DNA of 64,000 nucleotides from Rhodothermales bacterium (GCA_022825385.1 JAJDWX010000042.1:49071-113070), one strand, 5' to 3'; shown: positions 23,725 through 35,012, numbered from the stretch's first letter. Notes: a model not told the origin generated them from the sequence alone. Made by a program: numbers and translations.

Positions 23725-26295
23725 ATGGCCGGATACCCCTTCGCCGAAATAGAGCGGCAATGGCGGCGGTACTGGGAAGAACAGAAGACCTTTCGCACGC
23801 CCGACGAGCCGGACCCGAGCAAGGAGAAATTCTACATTCTGGACATGTTTCCGTATCCGAGCGGGACGGGCCTGCACGTAGGGCACCCCGAAGGCTATAC
23901 GGCTACGGACATCCTGGCGCGCTACAAGCGCATGAAGGGTTTCAACGTGCTGCATGCGATAGGCTGGGACGCTTTTGGCCTGCCCGCCGAGCAGTACGCG
24001 GTCAAGACGAACACGCACCCGCGCGTCACCACGGAAGCGAACATTGCGCGCTTCCGCGAGCAGCTCAAGATGCTCGGCTTCTCGTACGACTGGGACCGGG
24101 AGATAGACACGACGTCCCCGGACTATTTCCGCTGGACCCAGTGGATATTCCTCAAACTGTACGAAAAGGGCCTGGCTTTCCAGAGCGAGGCGCCTGTCTG
24201 GTGGTGTCCCGAACTGGGCACGACGCTGGCCAACGAAGAAGTGGTGGACGGAAAATCCGAAGTGGGAGGCTACGATTGCGTACGCAAGCCGCTTCGGCAA
24301 TGGATGCTGCGCATTACCGAGTATGCGGAGCGGTTGCTCGAAGGACTGGACGACCTCGACTGGCCCGAAAGCACCAAGGAAATGCAGCGCAACTGGATCG
24401 GGAAGTCCGTCGGGGCCGAAGTGGCGTTCCCCGTATGCGGCCTGCCGGACGAAACGATTCGCGTATTCACGACGCGCCCGGATACGCTGTTCGGGGCTAC
24501 GTATATGGTGCTGGCGCCCGAACATCCCCTCGCCGAGAAAATCACCACGCCCGACCGGCTGGAAGCGGTAGCAGCCTATGTCGCCGCGGCGGCGCACAAG
24601 AGCGACCTGGAGCGCACCGAACTGCAACGCGACAAAACCGGCGTGTTTACCGGTGGATTCGCCCTCAATCCCGTGAACGGCGAGCGCATTCCCGTCTGGA
24701 TCGCGGAGTATGTGCTGATTTCCTACGGAACGGGGGCCATCATGGCCGTGCCTGCCCACGACGAGCGCGACCATGCGTTCGCCAAAACCTTCGACCTGCC
24801 GATCCGGGAAGTGGTTTCGGGCGGAGACGTCGCCCGCGAGGCGTACGCGGGGGAGGGCGCGCTGGTCAATTCCTCCAGCGAGGACCGGGCCATTCCCGGC
24901 GTCGCCGAACGCGGCGTTTCCATCGATGGATTGGACACGGAGTCCGCCCGCCAGAAAATGATCGCCTGGCTCGAAGCGAACGCATGCGGACAGGCCAAGG
25001 TCAATTACAAGCTGCGCGACTGGCTATTCAGCCGGCAGCGCTACTGGGGCGAGCCGTTCCCGCTGATTTTCGTGAACGGGGCGCCGAAACCCCTCCCGGA
25101 GGACGCGCTTCCCGTGACCCTGCCCGACCTTGCGGATTTCCAGTCTTCCGGCCAAGTGGAAGGCCCCCTGGCGGCGGCCGCCGAATGGGTCGAGACGGTA
25201 GATCCCGAAACGGGCGCGCCCGCCCGCCGCGAAACGAACACCATGCCGCAATGGGCCGGGTCCTGCTGGTATTTCCTCCGGTTCATCGATCCGCGCAACG
25301 ACCGCCTTCTGGTCGATCCCGAAAAGGAGCGGTACTGGATGCCGGTCGATCTCTACATAGGCGGCGCGGAGCACGCCGTGCTGCACCTGCTGTATGCGCG
25401 GTTCTGGCACAAGGTGCTTTACGACGCGGGCGTCGTGAGCACGCCCGAACCGTTCCGCAGGCTCATTCATCAGGGCATGATTCTCGGGGAAATGGAGTAT
25501 TCCGCGAACGGAGAGCGCATAGCGGAGGCGGACGTGCGGAAACAGGGCGACGGGTTCGTGCTGAAGCGCGACGCGTCGGTTCCGGTCGAGGCCCATGCGT
25601 ACAAGATGAGCAAGAGCCGGGGCAATGTGATCAACCCGGAAGACGTGGTGGAGCAGTACGGCGCGGATTCGCTCCGGCTGTACGAAATGTTCATGGGGCC
25701 GCTGGAGCAGGTGAAGCCCTGGAGCATGCGCGGGGTCGAAGGGGTGCATCGTTTTCTGAACCGCGCGTGGCGCCTCTTCGTTGACGAAGAGACGGGCGCG
25801 TTGCGGGGCCGCGTGAACGGCGTCCCCGCGTCGAAGGAGCAATTGCGCGCGCTGCACAGGACGATAGCGAAAGTCACCGACGATATCGAGCGGCTGCATT
25901 TCAACACGGCCATCGCCGCCATGATGGCGTTCGTGAACGCCGCCAACAAATGGGACGCCATGCCGCGGGACATAGCCCGCGCGTTCACGCTGATCCTGAG
26001 CCCGTTCGCGCCGCATATCGCAGAGGAACTCTGGCGCAGGCTGGGCGGCGGGCGTACGCTGGCCTACGAACCCTGGCCGGAGGTCGCAGCCGAGTATTTA
26101 CAGGAAGATTCCGTCGCGATCGCGGTGCAAGTGAATGGCCGGATTCGCGCTACGATCACGATCCCGCAGGACGCGGAGAAAGATGCGGCGCTCCAGGCGG
26201 CGCGCAGGGAGGAGAATGTGGCGAAGCATATCGGAGCGCGCGCCGTGAAGCGGGAAATATACGTGCCCGGACGCATTGTGAACTTTGTCGTGTAA
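23725..26295 (+). CDS. leuS: Leucyl-tRNA synthetase
   Basis: An 856-residue class Ia synthetase that charges tRNA-Leu. The ATP-binding HIGH-type motif is LHVGHPEGY, after FPYPSGTG. The editing (CP1) domain contains [20 protein letters not shown] and [12 protein letters not shown], where the threonine-rich and Asp motifs clear mischarged tRNA. The second signature is [10 protein letters not shown], followed by [20 protein letters not shown]. The anticodon-binding and C-terminal domains are complete, ending in [11 protein letters not shown]. It starts a run of core genes after the accessory island, and its promoter probably lies among the A+T boxes upstream. Confidence 0.98.
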   Translation: MAGYPFAEIERQWRRYWEEQKTFRTPDEPDPSKEKFYILDMFPYPSGTGLHVGHPEGYTATDILARYKRMKGFNVLHAIGWDAFGLPAEQYAVKTNTHPRVTTEANIARFREQLKMLGFSYDWDREIDTTSPDYFRWTQWIFLKLYEKGLAFQSEAPVWWCPELGTTLANEEVVDGKSEVGGYDCVRKPLRQWMLRITEYAERLLEGLDDLDWPESTKEMQRNWIGKSVGAEVAFPVCGLPDETIRVFTTRPDTLFGATYMVLAPEHPLAEKITTPDRLEAVAAYVAAAAHKSDLERTELQRDKTGVFTGGFALNPVNGERIPVWIAEYVLISYGTGAIMAVPAHDERDHAFAKTFDLPIREVVSGGDVAREAYAGEGALVNSSSEDRAIPGVAERGVSIDGLDTESARQKMIAWLEANACGQAKVNYKLRDWLFSRQRYWGEPFPLIFVNGAPKPLPEDALPVTLPDLADFQSSGQVEGPLAAAAEWVETVDPETGAPARRETNTMPQWAGSCWYFLRFIDPRNDRLLVDPEKERYWMPVDLYIGGAEHAVLHLLYARFWHKVLYDAGVVSTPEPFRRLIHQGMILGEMEYSANGERIAEADVRKQGDGFVLKRDASVPVEAHAYKMSKSRGNVINPEDVVEQYGADSLRLYEMFMGPLEQVKPWSMRGVEGVHRFLNRAWRLFVDEETGALRGRVNGVPASKEQLRALHRTIAKVTDDIERLHFNTAIAAMMAFVNAANKWDAMPRDIARAFTLILSPFAPHIAEELWRRLGGGRTLAYEPWPEVAAEYLQEDSVAIAVQVNGRIRATITIPQDAEKDAALQAARREENVAKHIGARAVKREIYVPGRIVNFVV

Positions 26296-26321
26296 AGAAA
26301 TACGCTGATCAAAACCACTTT

Positions 26322-27104
26322 ATGGCTGTTTCTTCGGCTTCCATACCGCCCCCGCTGGACGTGCTTGCCTTTGGCGCGCATCCCGACGACGTGGAATTGT
26401 GCGCGGGCGGGACCCTCTGTTCGCTTGCGAAACAGGGCTACCGCGTGGGGGTGGCGGACCTTACCCGGGGCGAACTCGGCACCCGGGGCACGCCGGCCCT
26501 GCGCGCCGAAGAAGCGGCCCGCGCTGCGAAAATCATGGGATTGACCGTCCGCGAAAACATGGGGCTGCCCGACGGAAACATTGCCAATACGCCCGAAAAC
26601 CGCCTCCCCGTCCTTCGCGCGTTGCGGACCTGGCGTCCGCATATCGCGCTCGTCGGGGGACCCGAATGCCGCCATCCCGACCATGGGGCGGGCGCCCGCC
26701 TGTGCGCCGACGCCTGTTTTTACGCCGGGTTGCAGGGGATTCCGACGGAGGACGCCGCGGGCGCTCCCCAACGCCCCTGGCGTCCGCAGCATGTGCTGCA
26801 TTACATGCACCTGGTCGAGTTCGACCCTACGTTCGTGGTGGATGTGACGGATGTGTGGGAACAGCGGCTTGAAGCGCTCCGGGCGTTTCGGTCGCAGTTT
26901 TACAATCCCCGCTACGAAGCGAAGCCCGGCGAGCCCGAAACGTTCGTGTCGGACAAGGGATTTCTGGAATGGATCGAAGCGCGGGCCCGGACGTTCGGCC
27001 ACCGAATCGGCGTCCGGTACGGCGAACCCTTCCTGTATCGCCAGGGCCCGGTGGGCGTTCGCGACCTTGCGCGCGCGCTGGAACACAAGAAACGATTTCG
27101 GTAA
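26322..27104 (+). CDS. bshB1: Bacillithiol biosynthesis deacetylase BshB1
   Basis: ATG 26322 gives 260 residues; upstream codons in the same frame lie inside leuS. It belongs to the PIG-L/LmbE deacetylases, with the zinc motif AHPDDVE near residue 20, RGELGTRGT, and the second zinc His in ECRHPDHGAGA. The BshB1 type removes the acetyl group from N-acetylglucosaminyl malate, the middle step of bacillithiol synthesis. Together with bshC near 15 kb it shows the cell makes this thiol. It starts 26 bases after leuS and may share its transcript. Confidence 0.93.
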   Translation: MAVSSASIPPPLDVLAFGAHPDDVELCAGGTLCSLAKQGYRVGVADLTRGELGTRGTPALRAEEAARAAKIMGLTVRENMGLPDGNIANTPENRLPVLRALRTWRPHIALVGGPECRHPDHGAGARLCADACFYAGLQGIPTEDAAGAPQRPWRPQHVLHYMHLVEFDPTFVVDVTDVWEQRLEALRAFRSQFYNPRYEAKPGEPETFVSDKGFLEWIEARARTFGHRIGVRYGEPFLYRQGPVGVRDLARALEHKKRFR

Positions 27105-27190
27105 CCGAAATGGCCGGATGCGTCCGCATCGCGCCGGGTCGAAAAAATACGGCCCGGAGCCGCCCCGGAATGTCTCCGTATAACTTTGCA

Positions 27191-27220
27191 TTGACTGACT
27201 ACCCGTTTCGGCAGTATATT
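27191..27220 (+). promoter_or_regulatory. Sigma-70-like promoter candidate for efp
   Basis: TTGACT at 27191-27196 and TATATT at 27215-27220 are 18 bases apart, about 60 bases upstream of the efp start. The pair is a good match to the general housekeeping consensus in a region with no other coding signal. Confidence 0.45.
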
Positions 27221-27278
27221 ATCCCTTTCCGGCAAGCGCTCCGGAACGCCCCGCGTATCCGTTTCCACCCTGTTTTTC

Positions 27279-27857
27279 ATGCCTGACACCAGCGATTTTC
27301 GCAACGGCCTGACGCTCGTCCGCAACGGCGATTTATGGACGATCATGGAGTTTTTGCACGTAAAGCCCGGCAAGGGCGGCGCCTTCGTGCGCTCCAAGCT
27401 GAAACAGGTGCGTTCGGGCAAGATCGTGGAGCATACGTTTCGGGCGGGCGAGAAGGTGGAAACGGCGCGCATCGAGCGTCGCCCGCACCAGTTTCTGTAC
27501 GAGGACGACCTGGGCCTGCACATGATGAATACGCAGACCTACGAGCAGTTTTCGCTTCCCGCGGATCGCGTGGAGGGCCGGGAATTCATTATCGAAGGGA
27601 CCACGGTCGATATTCTTTTTCATGCCGAAGCCGAGGAGCCGCTCAATGTCGAATTGCCCGGCAAGGTCGATCTTGTCGTGGTCGATACGGACCCGGGGGT
27701 GCGCGGCGACACGGCCACCGGGGGCGCCAAGCCGGCCATCATGGAGAGCGGCGCCGTGGTGCTGGTTCCGCTTTTTATCGACGAGGGCGACGTGGTTACC
27801 GTCAATACGCAGACCGGCGAATACGTAACGCGCGCGTCGACGGCGAACAAGAGCTGA
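27279..27857 (+). CDS. efp: Translation elongation factor P
   Basis: 192 residues, the standard length. The N-terminal KOW-like domain carries the tip loop KPGKGGAFVRSKLKQV, where Lys32 is the position modified in lysine-type EF-P. Two OB domains follow, ending in GDVVTVNTQTGEYVTRAS. EF-P enters stalled ribosomes and promotes peptide bonds at polyproline stretches. Here that matters for PPPVTPD-type linkers such as those in the Calx-beta protein at 35 kb. No epmA/epmB modification genes are visible nearby. It precedes accB and accC, an order often seen in bacteria. Confidence 0.97.
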   Translation: MPDTSDFRNGLTLVRNGDLWTIMEFLHVKPGKGGAFVRSKLKQVRSGKIVEHTFRAGEKVETARIERRPHQFLYEDDLGLHMMNTQTYEQFSLPADRVEGREFIIEGTTVDILFHAEAEEPLNVELPGKVDLVVVDTDPGVRGDTATGGAKPAIMESGAVVLVPLFIDEGDVVTVNTQTGEYVTRASTANKS

Positions 27858-27924
27858 CTGATTTTGTCCAACCGTATTTACAGTCGCTTGCTTTCTGAAT
27901 CCAGTCCTTGCTTCCGCACTGCAT

Positions 27925-28431
27925 ATGGATCTCCCCCTGATTGAAAAATTGCTCAAGATCGTCAAGGACAGCGGCGTCGCCGAGGTCGAGATTACGGAGG
28001 ACGATCTCAAAGTGGTTGTCCGCATGCAGCCGCCGTCCGCGCAGGCGCCGCCCGTCGTGGCCTGGCCGCCGTATCCCGCGCCGCCAGCGGCTCCGTATGC
28101 GCCGCCCCAGGGTTCCGCAGACGGTTCGCAGGCGCCGCCCGCCGCTTCCGGACCGGCCCCCGCGCCGGCGGACGAAAGCGCGCCGGAACCCGCCCGCGCC
28201 ACGGTCAAGGCCCCGCTGGTAGGCACGTTTTATCGTGCTTCGGCGCCCGGCGAAGAGCCCTTCGCGAAGGTGGGCGATGTCGTGCGCAAGGGGGATACGC
28301 TCTGCATCATCGAGGCGATGAAACTCATGAACGAAATAGAGAGCGAGGTGGACGGCACGATAGCCGAGATTCTGGTGGACGACGCGCTGCCCGTCGAGTT
28401 CGATCAGCCGCTCTTTTTGATAGAAACCTGA
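27925..28431 (+). CDS. accB: Biotin carboxyl carrier protein of acetyl-CoA carboxylase
   Basis: 168 residues. The N-terminal part (LLKIVKDSGVAEVEITEDDLKVVVRM) is typical of AccB. A proline/alanine-rich flexible linker follows (about 40-90), then the biotinyl domain ending in EAMKLMNEIESEVDGT, where Lys133 carries biotin. It shuttles CO2 from biotin carboxylase to the carboxyltransferase in fatty acid synthesis. The linker lets the arm swing between active sites. It lies directly upstream of accC with about 30 bases between them, the normal accBC operon. Confidence 0.97.
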   Translation: MDLPLIEKLLKIVKDSGVAEVEITEDDLKVVVRMQPPSAQAPPVVAWPPYPAPPAAPYAPPQGSADGSQAPPAASGPAPAPADESAPEPARATVKAPLVGTFYRASAPGEEPFAKVGDVVRKGDTLCIIEAMKLMNEIESEVDGTIAEILVDDALPVEFDQPLFLIET

Positions 28432-28461
28432 CCGCCCCCGGCAGTCGATTCCGCTCGTCTC

Positions 28462-29817
28462 GTGATCAGGAAGGTGCTCATCGCCAACCGCGGAGAAATT
28501 GCGCTCCGCATCATTCGAACCTGCCATGAAATGGGGCTTCGAACCGTCGCCGCGTATTCCACGGCGGACAGGGATTCGTTGCATGTCCGGTTCGCGGACG
28601 AGGCGGTATGCATCGGCCCTCCGCTTTCCCGGGAAAGTTATCTGCGTCCCGACCGGATTATCGCCGCGCTTGAGGTTACGGGGGCGGACGCCGTCCATCC
28701 GGGGTATGGATTCCTGTCCGAAAACGCCGATTTCAGCGCCATTTGCGAAGATCACGAAGTGATTTTCATTGGCCCCCGGGCGAAAACCATCGCCATGATG
28801 GGGGACAAGAGCGTGGCCAAGGAAACCATGCGGAAGGCGGGCGTGCCGGTGGTGCCGGGTTCCGACGGGGCCGTGCCTGATGTTAAAGCCGGCAAGGCGG
28901 TCGCCGACGACATCGGGTATCCGGTCATGGTCAAGGCGTCTGCGGGCGGAGGCGGACGCGGCATGCGCATCGTTCGGGAGGCCAGCGACTTTGCCCGCCA
29001 GTTCTCGGCGGCGGCAGGCGAGGCCGAGGCCGCCTTCGGCAGCGGCGATTTGTATATCGAAAAATATGTCGATCGTCCGCGCCACGTTGAAATTCAGGTG
29101 TTCGGCGACGGCAAGGGGCGGGTCGTGCATTTTGGCGAACGCGAATGCACCATCCAGCGCAGGCACCAGAAACTGCTTGAAGAATCGCCGTCGCCCGTGG
29201 TGGACGCGGCGCTAAGGGCCCGCATGGGGGCGGCGGCGGCGCGCGGGGCGGAGGCCGTGGAGTACGCGGGCGCCGGAACCATGGAGTTTCTTGTGGACGC
29301 CGCCGGCGATTTTTATTTCATGGAGATGAATACGCGCATTCAGGTGGAGCATCCCGTGACGGAAGAAGTGACCGGCGCGGACCTGATCGAACTCCAGATT
29401 CGCATCGCCATGGGGGAGGAACTGCCGGAAGAAGACGTCGCCATGACGGGGCACGCCATAGAGTGCCGGATCAACGCAGAGGATCCGTTCAACGATTTCC
29501 GCCCCTCGCCGGGCGTCGTTACGGCGTTTCATACGCCGGGCGGGCAAGGCGTTCGCGTGGATACGCATGCGTACGCCGGGTACGCCATTCCGCCGTATTA
29601 CGATTCCATGATCGCCAAACTCATTGTGTACGCCCGCACCCGTCCGCTTGCCATTCGGAAGATGCGGCGCGCGCTCAGCGAATTCGTGATCGAGGGCGTG
29701 CATACGACCATCCCGTTCCATCGCCGCCTGATAGAAGACCCCGCGTTCCAGGCAGGCGAATTTACGACGGCGTTCCTCGACACATTCGATTTGACCCCCG
29801 AAAAAACGGACGCATGA
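28462..29817 (+). CDS. accC: Biotin carboxylase subunit of acetyl-CoA carboxylase
   Basis: 451 residues from GTG 28462, giving the usual N-terminus [18 protein letters not shown]. The ATP-grasp core shows [45 protein letters not shown] and the catalytic [15 protein letters not shown]. It uses ATP and bicarbonate to carboxylate the biotin on AccB. All key residues are present. It follows accB closely and precedes gcvH by about 30 bases. Confidence 0.97.
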   Translation: MIRKVLIANRGEIALRIIRTCHEMGLRTVAAYSTADRDSLHVRFADEAVCIGPPLSRESYLRPDRIIAALEVTGADAVHPGYGFLSENADFSAICEDHEVIFIGPRAKTIAMMGDKSVAKETMRKAGVPVVPGSDGAVPDVKAGKAVADDIGYPVMVKASAGGGGRGMRIVREASDFARQFSAAAGEAEAAFGSGDLYIEKYVDRPRHVEIQVFGDGKGRVVHFGERECTIQRRHQKLLEESPSPVVDAALRARMGAAAARGAEAVEYAGAGTMEFLVDAAGDFYFMEMNTRIQVEHPVTEEVTGADLIELQIRIAMGEELPEEDVAMTGHAIECRINAEDPFNDFRPSPGVVTAFHTPGGQGVRVDTHAYAGYAIPPYYDSMIAKLIVYARTRPLAIRKMRRALSEFVIEGVHTTIPFHRRLIEDPAFQAGEFTTAFLDTFDLTPEKTDA

Positions 29818-29848
29818 CGTTATTGTCTGCATCAGAACCACGATTTTC

Positions 29849-30232
29849 ATGAAATACCCTGACGATCTTTTGTACACGAAAGACCACGAGTGGATACGCA
29901 TCGAGGAAGGCGGCGCGTCGGCGACCGTAGGCGTGACGGACTTTGCGCAAGAAGAGCTCGGGGACGTCGTGTTCGTCGAATTGCAGCCGCCCGGCTCCGA
30001 GATTGCCCGGGACGAACCGTTCGGGGCCGTCGAGGCGGTCAAAACGGTGTCCGATCTCTATATGCCCCTGTCGGGCAGCATCCAGGAAGTCAACGAGAAG
30101 CTGGAGGCGCACCCCGAATATGTGAACGTCGATCCGTACGGAGAAGGCTGGATGGTTCGCATTGCGCTCGCCGACGTCGCGGAGGCGGACGACCTGCTTT
30201 CCGCAGAAGATTACGAACGCATGACCGGGTAG
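29849..30232 (+). CDS. gcvH: Glycine cleavage system H protein
   Basis: 127 residues, the family's normal size. The lipoyl domain is complete: [13 protein letters not shown] at the start, [24 protein letters not shown] text, and the lipoylation site [11 protein letters not shown] with Lys65. The H protein carries the aminomethyl group between the P, T and L proteins when glycine is broken down to a one-carbon unit. The other gcv genes are not in this window. It sits between accC and guaA, 11 bases before the latter. Confidence 0.97.
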   Translation: MKYPDDLLYTKDHEWIRIEEGGASATVGVTDFAQEELGDVVFVELQPPGSEIARDEPFGAVEAVKTVSDLYMPLSGSIQEVNEKLEAHPEYVNVDPYGEGWMVRIALADVAEADDLLSAEDYERMTG

Positions 30233-30243
30233 GACCGCGCGAG

Positions 30244-31812
30244 ATGCACGAACGCATCGTCATTCTGGATTTCGGAAGTCAGTACACGCAGCTCATTGCG
30301 CGGCGCGTCCGCGAGGCGGGCGTGTATTCCGAAATACACCCCTGCACCCGGTCTTCGGAAGAAATACGGGCGATGCATCCGAAGGGAATCATTCTTTCGG
30401 GAGGGCCTTGCTCCGTGTTCGATCCGGGCGCGCCGCAGCTGGACCCTGCGTTGCTCGCCATGAAGCGCAGCGACGGCTCGCCGACGCCCGTGCTGGGCAT
30501 TTGCTACGGGCTCCAGGCGATGGCCCGCCTCGAAGGAGGCGACGTGGCGCCTGCCGACCGCCGCGAATTCGGACGCGCCCGGCTCCATATCGACGACCCG
30601 TCGGGGCTGTTTCAGGGCGTGCCCGACGGTTCCGTCGTCTGGATGAGCCACGGAGACCACCTCACCCGCCTGGCGCCGAAGTATCGGATTCTTGCGCATA
30701 CGGACAACGCGCCCATTGCGGCGGTGGCGTCGGATCGGGCGCCGCATTACGGCGTGCAGTTTCATCCCGAAGTGGCGCATACCGACGCCGGACGCCTGCT
30801 CGTCGAAAATTTTGCGATGGGCATATGCGGATGCCGGGGAGACTGGACGCCCGCCTCCTTCGTGGACGAAAAGAAACAGGAAATCCGGGAGGCGGTGGGC
30901 GACGCCCGCGTTATCCTCGGCCTGTCCGGCGGCGTGGACTCGTCCGTGGCCGCCGCGTTGCTGCGCGAAGCCATTGGCGAGCGCCTCATCTGCATTTATG
31001 TGAACAACGGGGTGCTTCGGAAAGGAGAATGGGAGGAGGTGCAAGCGATTTTCCGGGACCATTTCCGCTTGCGCCTGAAGGCCGTGGACGCCGCAGACTT
31101 GTTTCTGGATCGCCTGGCGGGCGTCTCCGACCCGGAAACGAAGCGCAAGATCATAGGCAACGCGTTCGTGGAAGTGTTCGACGCCGCCGCCCGCGAGATT
31201 GCAGAGGAGGCAGGCGAGCGCCCCGCCTTTCTGGCCCAGGGAACCCTGTACCCGGACGTCATCGAAAGCGTTTCGTTCAAGGGGCCCTCGGCCACGATCA
31301 AAACCCATCACAACGTGGGCGGGCTCCCCGAACAACTCGACTTCGAGGTGATTGAGCCGTTTCGGGAGCTTTTCAAGGACGAAGTGCGCGAAATAGGCCG
31401 CCTGCTGGGGCTGCCTGAACTGGTCGTGGGGCGGCATCCGTTTCCCGGTCCCGGGCTGGCCGTGCGCATTCTGGGTCCGGTTACGCGGGAGGCGGTCGCC
31501 ATCCTGCAGGAAGCGGACGCCATCTTCATCGAGGAACTTCGGCTGAGCGGCTTGTACGATACCGTATGGCAGGCGTTCGCCGTGTTGCTGCCCGTGCGGA
31601 CGGTGGGCGTGATGGGCGACGAACGCACCTACGAAAATGTGTGCGCGCTGCGCGCGGTTACCAGCGTGGACGGCATGACGGCGGACTGGGCGCGCCTTCC
31701 AGGGGATTTTCTGGCCCATGTATCCAACCGCATCGTGAACGAAATCCGGGGCGTCAACCGGGCCGTATACGACATCAGCTCCAAACCTCCGGCCACGATC
31801 GAATGGGAATAA
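30244..31812 (+). CDS. guaA: GMP synthase (glutamine-hydrolysing)
   Basis: ATG 30244 gives 522 residues. The N-terminal class I glutamine amidotransferase has [11 protein letters not shown], the nucleophile Cys87 in LGICYGLQ and the His/Glu pair in [11 protein letters not shown]. The ATP-pyrophosphatase domain carries the P-loop [16 protein letters not shown]. The C-terminal dimer domain has [25 protein letters not shown] and ends in PPATIEWE, which is the family's normal end. It converts XMP to GMP. The 3' end overlaps the next gene by about 10 bases. Confidence 0.98.
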   Translation: MHERIVILDFGSQYTQLIARRVREAGVYSEIHPCTRSSEEIRAMHPKGIILSGGPCSVFDPGAPQLDPALLAMKRSDGSPTPVLGICYGLQAMARLEGGDVAPADRREFGRARLHIDDPSGLFQGVPDGSVVWMSHGDHLTRLAPKYRILAHTDNAPIAAVASDRAPHYGVQFHPEVAHTDAGRLLVENFAMGICGCRGDWTPASFVDEKKQEIREAVGDARVILGLSGGVDSSVAAALLREAIGERLICIYVNNGVLRKGEWEEVQAIFRDHFRLRLKAVDAADLFLDRLAGVSDPETKRKIIGNAFVEVFDAAAREIAEEAGERPAFLAQGTLYPDVIESVSFKGPSATIKTHHNVGGLPEQLDFEVIEPFRELFKDEVREIGRLLGLPELVVGRHPFPGPGLAVRILGPVTREAVAILQEADAIFIEELRLSGLYDTVWQAFAVLLPVRTVGVMGDERTYENVCALRAVTSVDGMTADWARLPGDFLAHVSNRIVNEIRGVNRAVYDISSKPPATIEWE

Positions 31813-33260
31813 CGAGACGATTTGCGATGCGGAGCCTGGTCTGCGCGGCGCTTTTGGGCGCGGCGTGGTGCGCTTGCTCTGCCTGGGCGCCTGCCCTTGC
31901 GCATGTTCAGGAGGCTGCGCCGGTTCCCGAGGAAGCGGAGCGGACGTTCGAGGACGCCCTTGAGGCGTTCGGGGAGGGCGCGTATGCCCTGGCGGCCCGG
32001 CTGTTCGAACAGGTTCGCACGGCGTACGAACGCCACGACCGCACCACGGCGGCCCTGCTCATGGAGGCCAAGGCCCTGTATCGGGACGGGCGTTTCGAAG
32101 CCGCTGCGGAGCGGGCGCGCTTGCTTGCGGCGGAATTCCCGGAGAGTCGGTATGTCGAAGCCGCCGCCCAGCTGCGGGAAAGGGCCGAAGAGGGGCTTGC
32201 GCGCAACGTGGCGTTGCCGCGCAACCTCGGCGTCCTGTTGCCGCTCGACGGCGACCATGCCCCGCTTGCCCAGGCGCTTTTCACCGGGGTGCGCATGGCC
32301 GTGGACGAACATAACGCGCAGCATCCGGACCGGCCCGTGCGCATGGTTTTCCGAAACACGGGAGCCGATTCGGCGCGCGCCGCCGAAGCCGCGGAGGAAC
32401 TGGCGGCCCTCGGCGCGCAAGCCATGATCGGACCGATCTATAGCGGAGAAGCGGCCGCCGCCGCCGAAGCGGCCGAGCGGACCGGGGTGGCGTTGATGGC
32501 GCCGCTGGCCACCGACGAGGGCGTGTCGGGCGGCAAGCGCTACGTTTTTCAGGCGAATCCCACCCTTGTTATGCGCGGGCGGCTTATGGCCCGCTTCGCC
32601 GCGAGAAGCCTTCGGCTGAACGAATTCGGCGTCATTGGCGAGCGGGACCGCGACCGTATCAGCGAACGCATGGCGCGGGGCTTCCTGGAGGAGGCGGCGC
32701 GGGAAGGGCAAACCGTGCAGTACGATACGCTGCTGGTTTCGCAAACGGCCTGGAGCCGATTGTCCGAAACGCTGTCGCGGAGCGCGATCCTGGGCGCAAG
32801 CGCCGTGTATTTGCCCATCGCGTCGGGGGAGAGCGTGGCCCGCATCCATGCCGCCATAACCAGTTTCGACCGTATGCGTCTCGCCGACGAGATTCGGATT
32901 CTCGGCAACGGGGCCTGGCGGTCTGTCCCGGATCCGGCGCGGGCTTCCCGGTACGCCGCGACCTACGCCGATGATTTTCATGTCGAGGCGGGCGATCCGG
33001 CGGCGCTGGCCTTCAGGGAACGGTATCGCGAACTGGCGGGTGCCGAGCCGGAAGGCCGCCTTGCGATCGTCGGGTACGATACGGCCCGTTTTCTGATACC
33101 GCTTCTCGTGGAAGATGCTGCCGCGCCGCTTGCGGACCGCATCCGCGAGGCGCCGCTGCGGGAAGGGCTGGGCACCCGCATCCATTTCGACGGGGGCAAC
33201 GTGAATGCGGCCATGTTCTGGTTCCGGTATCAGGACGGCGAAGCGCGGCGGTTGCGATAG
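31803..33260 (+). CDS. LpoA-like periplasmic protein (type 1 periplasmic-binding fold with TPR-like N-terminus)
   Basis: 485 residues from ATG 31803, overlapping guaA; ATG 31827 is an alternative that keeps the signal peptide ([25 protein letters not shown]). Residues 45-130 form helical TPR-like pairs ([43 protein letters not shown]). The rest is a type 1 periplasmic-binding fold ([64 protein letters not shown]). This layout fits LpoA/penicillin-binding-protein activators, or a ligand-binding protein of the Leu/Ile/Val family. No transport genes accompany it, which favours the first reading. Confidence 0.75.
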   Translation: MGITRRFAMRSLVCAALLGAAWCACSAWAPALAHVQEAAPVPEEAERTFEDALEAFGEGAYALAARLFEQVRTAYERHDRTTAALLMEAKALYRDGRFEAAAERARLLAAEFPESRYVEAAAQLRERAEEGLARNVALPRNLGVLLPLDGDHAPLAQALFTGVRMAVDEHNAQHPDRPVRMVFRNTGADSARAAEAAEELAALGAQAMIGPIYSGEAAAAAEAAERTGVALMAPLATDEGVSGGKRYVFQANPTLVMRGRLMARFAARSLRLNEFGVIGERDRDRISERMARGFLEEAAREGQTVQYDTLLVSQTAWSRLSETLSRSAILGASAVYLPIASGESVARIHAAITSFDRMRLADEIRILGNGAWRSVPDPARASRYAATYADDFHVEAGDPAALAFRERYRELAGAEPEGRLAIVGYDTARFLIPLLVEDAAAPLADRIREAPLREGLGTRIHFDGGNVNAAMFWFRYQDGEARRLR

Positions 33261-33415
33261 GCCAAGGATACGTTATCGAAACCGTTTCGCGCAGCGCAGG
33301 AACAGCAGGGCCGCCGACCGGTACATACTTTTGTCTTGTCTTTCCCGTCGCGCTGCTGCGCGTCGTTATTGTTTCGCCTTTTTCGGGTTTCGGATACGTA
33401 TTCGCGCTGCCAGCC

Positions 33416-34237
33416 ATGTCCTCGTTTTTGCGCCCTTTCCTTTCTGTCGTCCTGTTGCTTGCGCTGCTGGCGCTGTCTGCGTGTTCCGGCGCGGGGCGCA
33501 TTCGGTACGATTCGCCCGACGACGCCTACGCCAAGGGGCTGCGCCTGTTCGAGGAGGGTAAATACGAACGGGCGGTTCCCTTTTTTCAGGGCGTTTTCGA
33601 TTACGGCAGAACGTCCGAAGTCGCTGCGGACGCGCAACTTTATCTTGCGCGGGCGCATTTCGAGGCCCGCGACTATATTCTGGCCGCTTCCGAGTACTCG
33701 CGGTTCGTGAATACCTACCGGACGAATCCCAATGTAGAGGCCGCCATGTTCGAACGGGCTGTTTCGTACCACCATCTTTCGCCGCAGTACGCCCTGGACC
33801 AGACCAATACCCGGCAGGCGATTACGTACCTGCAATTGTTCCTGGACCGGTTTCCCGATTCTGATCTGAAAGGCGAAGCGGAAGAATATTTGCGCGTTTT
33901 GCGGGAGAAACTGGCGCGCAAGGCGTACGAATCGGCGGGCCTGTACGAGCGCCGGGGCATTTACGAGGCGGCGGCGCTTTCCTACGAGCGGGTTTTCGAT
34001 ACGTATCCGGATACGCAGTGGGCCGACGACGCCTTGCTGGGCGCCATGCGTTCGTACCTGGCTTTCGCGGATCTGAGCATTGAATCGCGTCAGCCGGAGC
34101 GGCTCCAGTTGGCGATCGATAATTATACCCGCCTCGTAGAACTTTTTCGGGACAGCCCGCTCGTGAAGGAGGCGGAGACGTTCTACGAGACGGCGTCCGG
34201 GCGGCTCGCCGAACTTGCAAGCAACGCCACCAGCTGA
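33416..34237 (+). CDS. bamD: Outer-membrane assembly lipoprotein BamD
   Basis: 273 residues with a lipoprotein signal peptide ending LLALLALSAC (lipobox, Cys about 23). The mature protein is a run of TPR-like helical pairs: DAYAKGLRLFEEGKYERAVPFFQGV, LYLARAHFEARDYILAASEYSRFV, and a later YESAGLYERRGIYEAAALSYERVF. This is the BamD/YfiO build. BamD works with BamA to insert beta-barrel proteins, of which this window encodes several. It is followed about 10 bases later by nadD. Confidence 0.92.
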   Translation: MSSFLRPFLSVVLLLALLALSACSGAGRIRYDSPDDAYAKGLRLFEEGKYERAVPFFQGVFDYGRTSEVAADAQLYLARAHFEARDYILAASEYSRFVNTYRTNPNVEAAMFERAVSYHHLSPQYALDQTNTRQAITYLQLFLDRFPDSDLKGEAEEYLRVLREKLARKAYESAGLYERRGIYEAAALSYERVFDTYPDTQWADDALLGAMRSYLAFADLSIESRQPERLQLAIDNYTRLVELFRDSPLVKEAETFYETASGRLAELASNATS

Positions 34238-34246
34238 TATCCTTAC

Positions 34247-34852
34247 TTGGCCGAATCGGTAGCGGATAGCGCGCGGCGCGTAGGGATTTTCGGGGGCACC
34301 TTCAATCCGCCGCACAGGGGGCATCTTCTCCTTGCCAGGAAGGTGCGAGATCGATGCAGCCTGGATCGCGTACTTTGGGTTCCGAATAGCCGTTCTCCGT
34401 TCAAAACCGGGAAGGATCTGGCCCCTGCATCGGACCGGCTGGCCATGGCGCGGGCCGCTACGGCGGGCGATGCGGGTTTCGCCGTCTCGGAAATAGAGAT
34501 ACGGCAAGGGGGTACCTCTTATACGGTGGAAACGCTGCGAAAGTTACGGCAGGCGTATCCCGACGCAGCGTTTCGGCTTGTCGTGGGCCGCGATCAACTC
34601 GCTGGATTTGCCCGCTGGCGCGAACCGGAAGAAATCGTTCGCCTTGCCCCGCTCATCGTGTTTCCGCGCCCGGGATACGAGGAGGCGGCCATTCCGGCAG
34701 GATTCGAGCGGCATGTGGAATTCGTCGACGCGCCCGGCGTCGAAATCTCCGCCACGGACATACGGGAACGCCTTCGGGCCGGGAGGTCCGTTCGGGACCT
34801 GGTTCCCCCGGCGGTTTTGGAGATCATAGCGGCGCGGGGATTGTATCGCTGA
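34247..34852 (+). CDS. nadD: Nicotinate-nucleotide adenylyltransferase
   Basis: 201 residues from TTG 34247, just after the bamD stop. The nucleotidyltransferase motif VGIFGGTFNPPHRGHLLLA is at the N-terminus, and the second motif ISATDIRERLRAG near residue 170. RLVVGRDQLAGFARWREPEEI lies between them. The enzyme adenylates nicotinate mononucleotide in NAD synthesis. A closer ATG is absent, and the TTG gives the standard distance to the first motif. No gene follows for about 160 bases. Confidence 0.95.
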   Translation: MAESVADSARRVGIFGGTFNPPHRGHLLLARKVRDRCSLDRVLWVPNSRSPFKTGKDLAPASDRLAMARAATAGDAGFAVSEIEIRQGGTSYTVETLRKLRQAYPDAAFRLVVGRDQLAGFARWREPEEIVRLAPLIVFPRPGYEEAAIPAGFERHVEFVDAPGVEISATDIRERLRAGRSVRDLVPPAVLEIIAARGLYR

Positions 34853-34915
34853 TCTTCGCGGATTTAATCAGAATATCTTTAGGCGAGGGCGAAAAAGGGT
34901 GCAATATATTGCGGG

Positions 34916-34940
34916 GCGGCGTATTTTGCCGATACGCCGC
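34916..34940. other. Perfect hairpin upstream of the Calx-beta gene
   Basis: GCGGCGTAT at 34916-34924 pairs perfectly with ATACGCCGC at 34932-34940 across a 7-base loop. No T-run follows on either strand, so it is not an obvious terminator. It could be a leader structure of the next gene. Confidence 0.3.
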
Positions 34941-35012
34941 TGCGTCGATGTAACGTTATAGCGCAGCGTCGCAAAGCCCGCAAGGCTCCTGTGCAGTTGC
35001 CATTTTGTTAAT

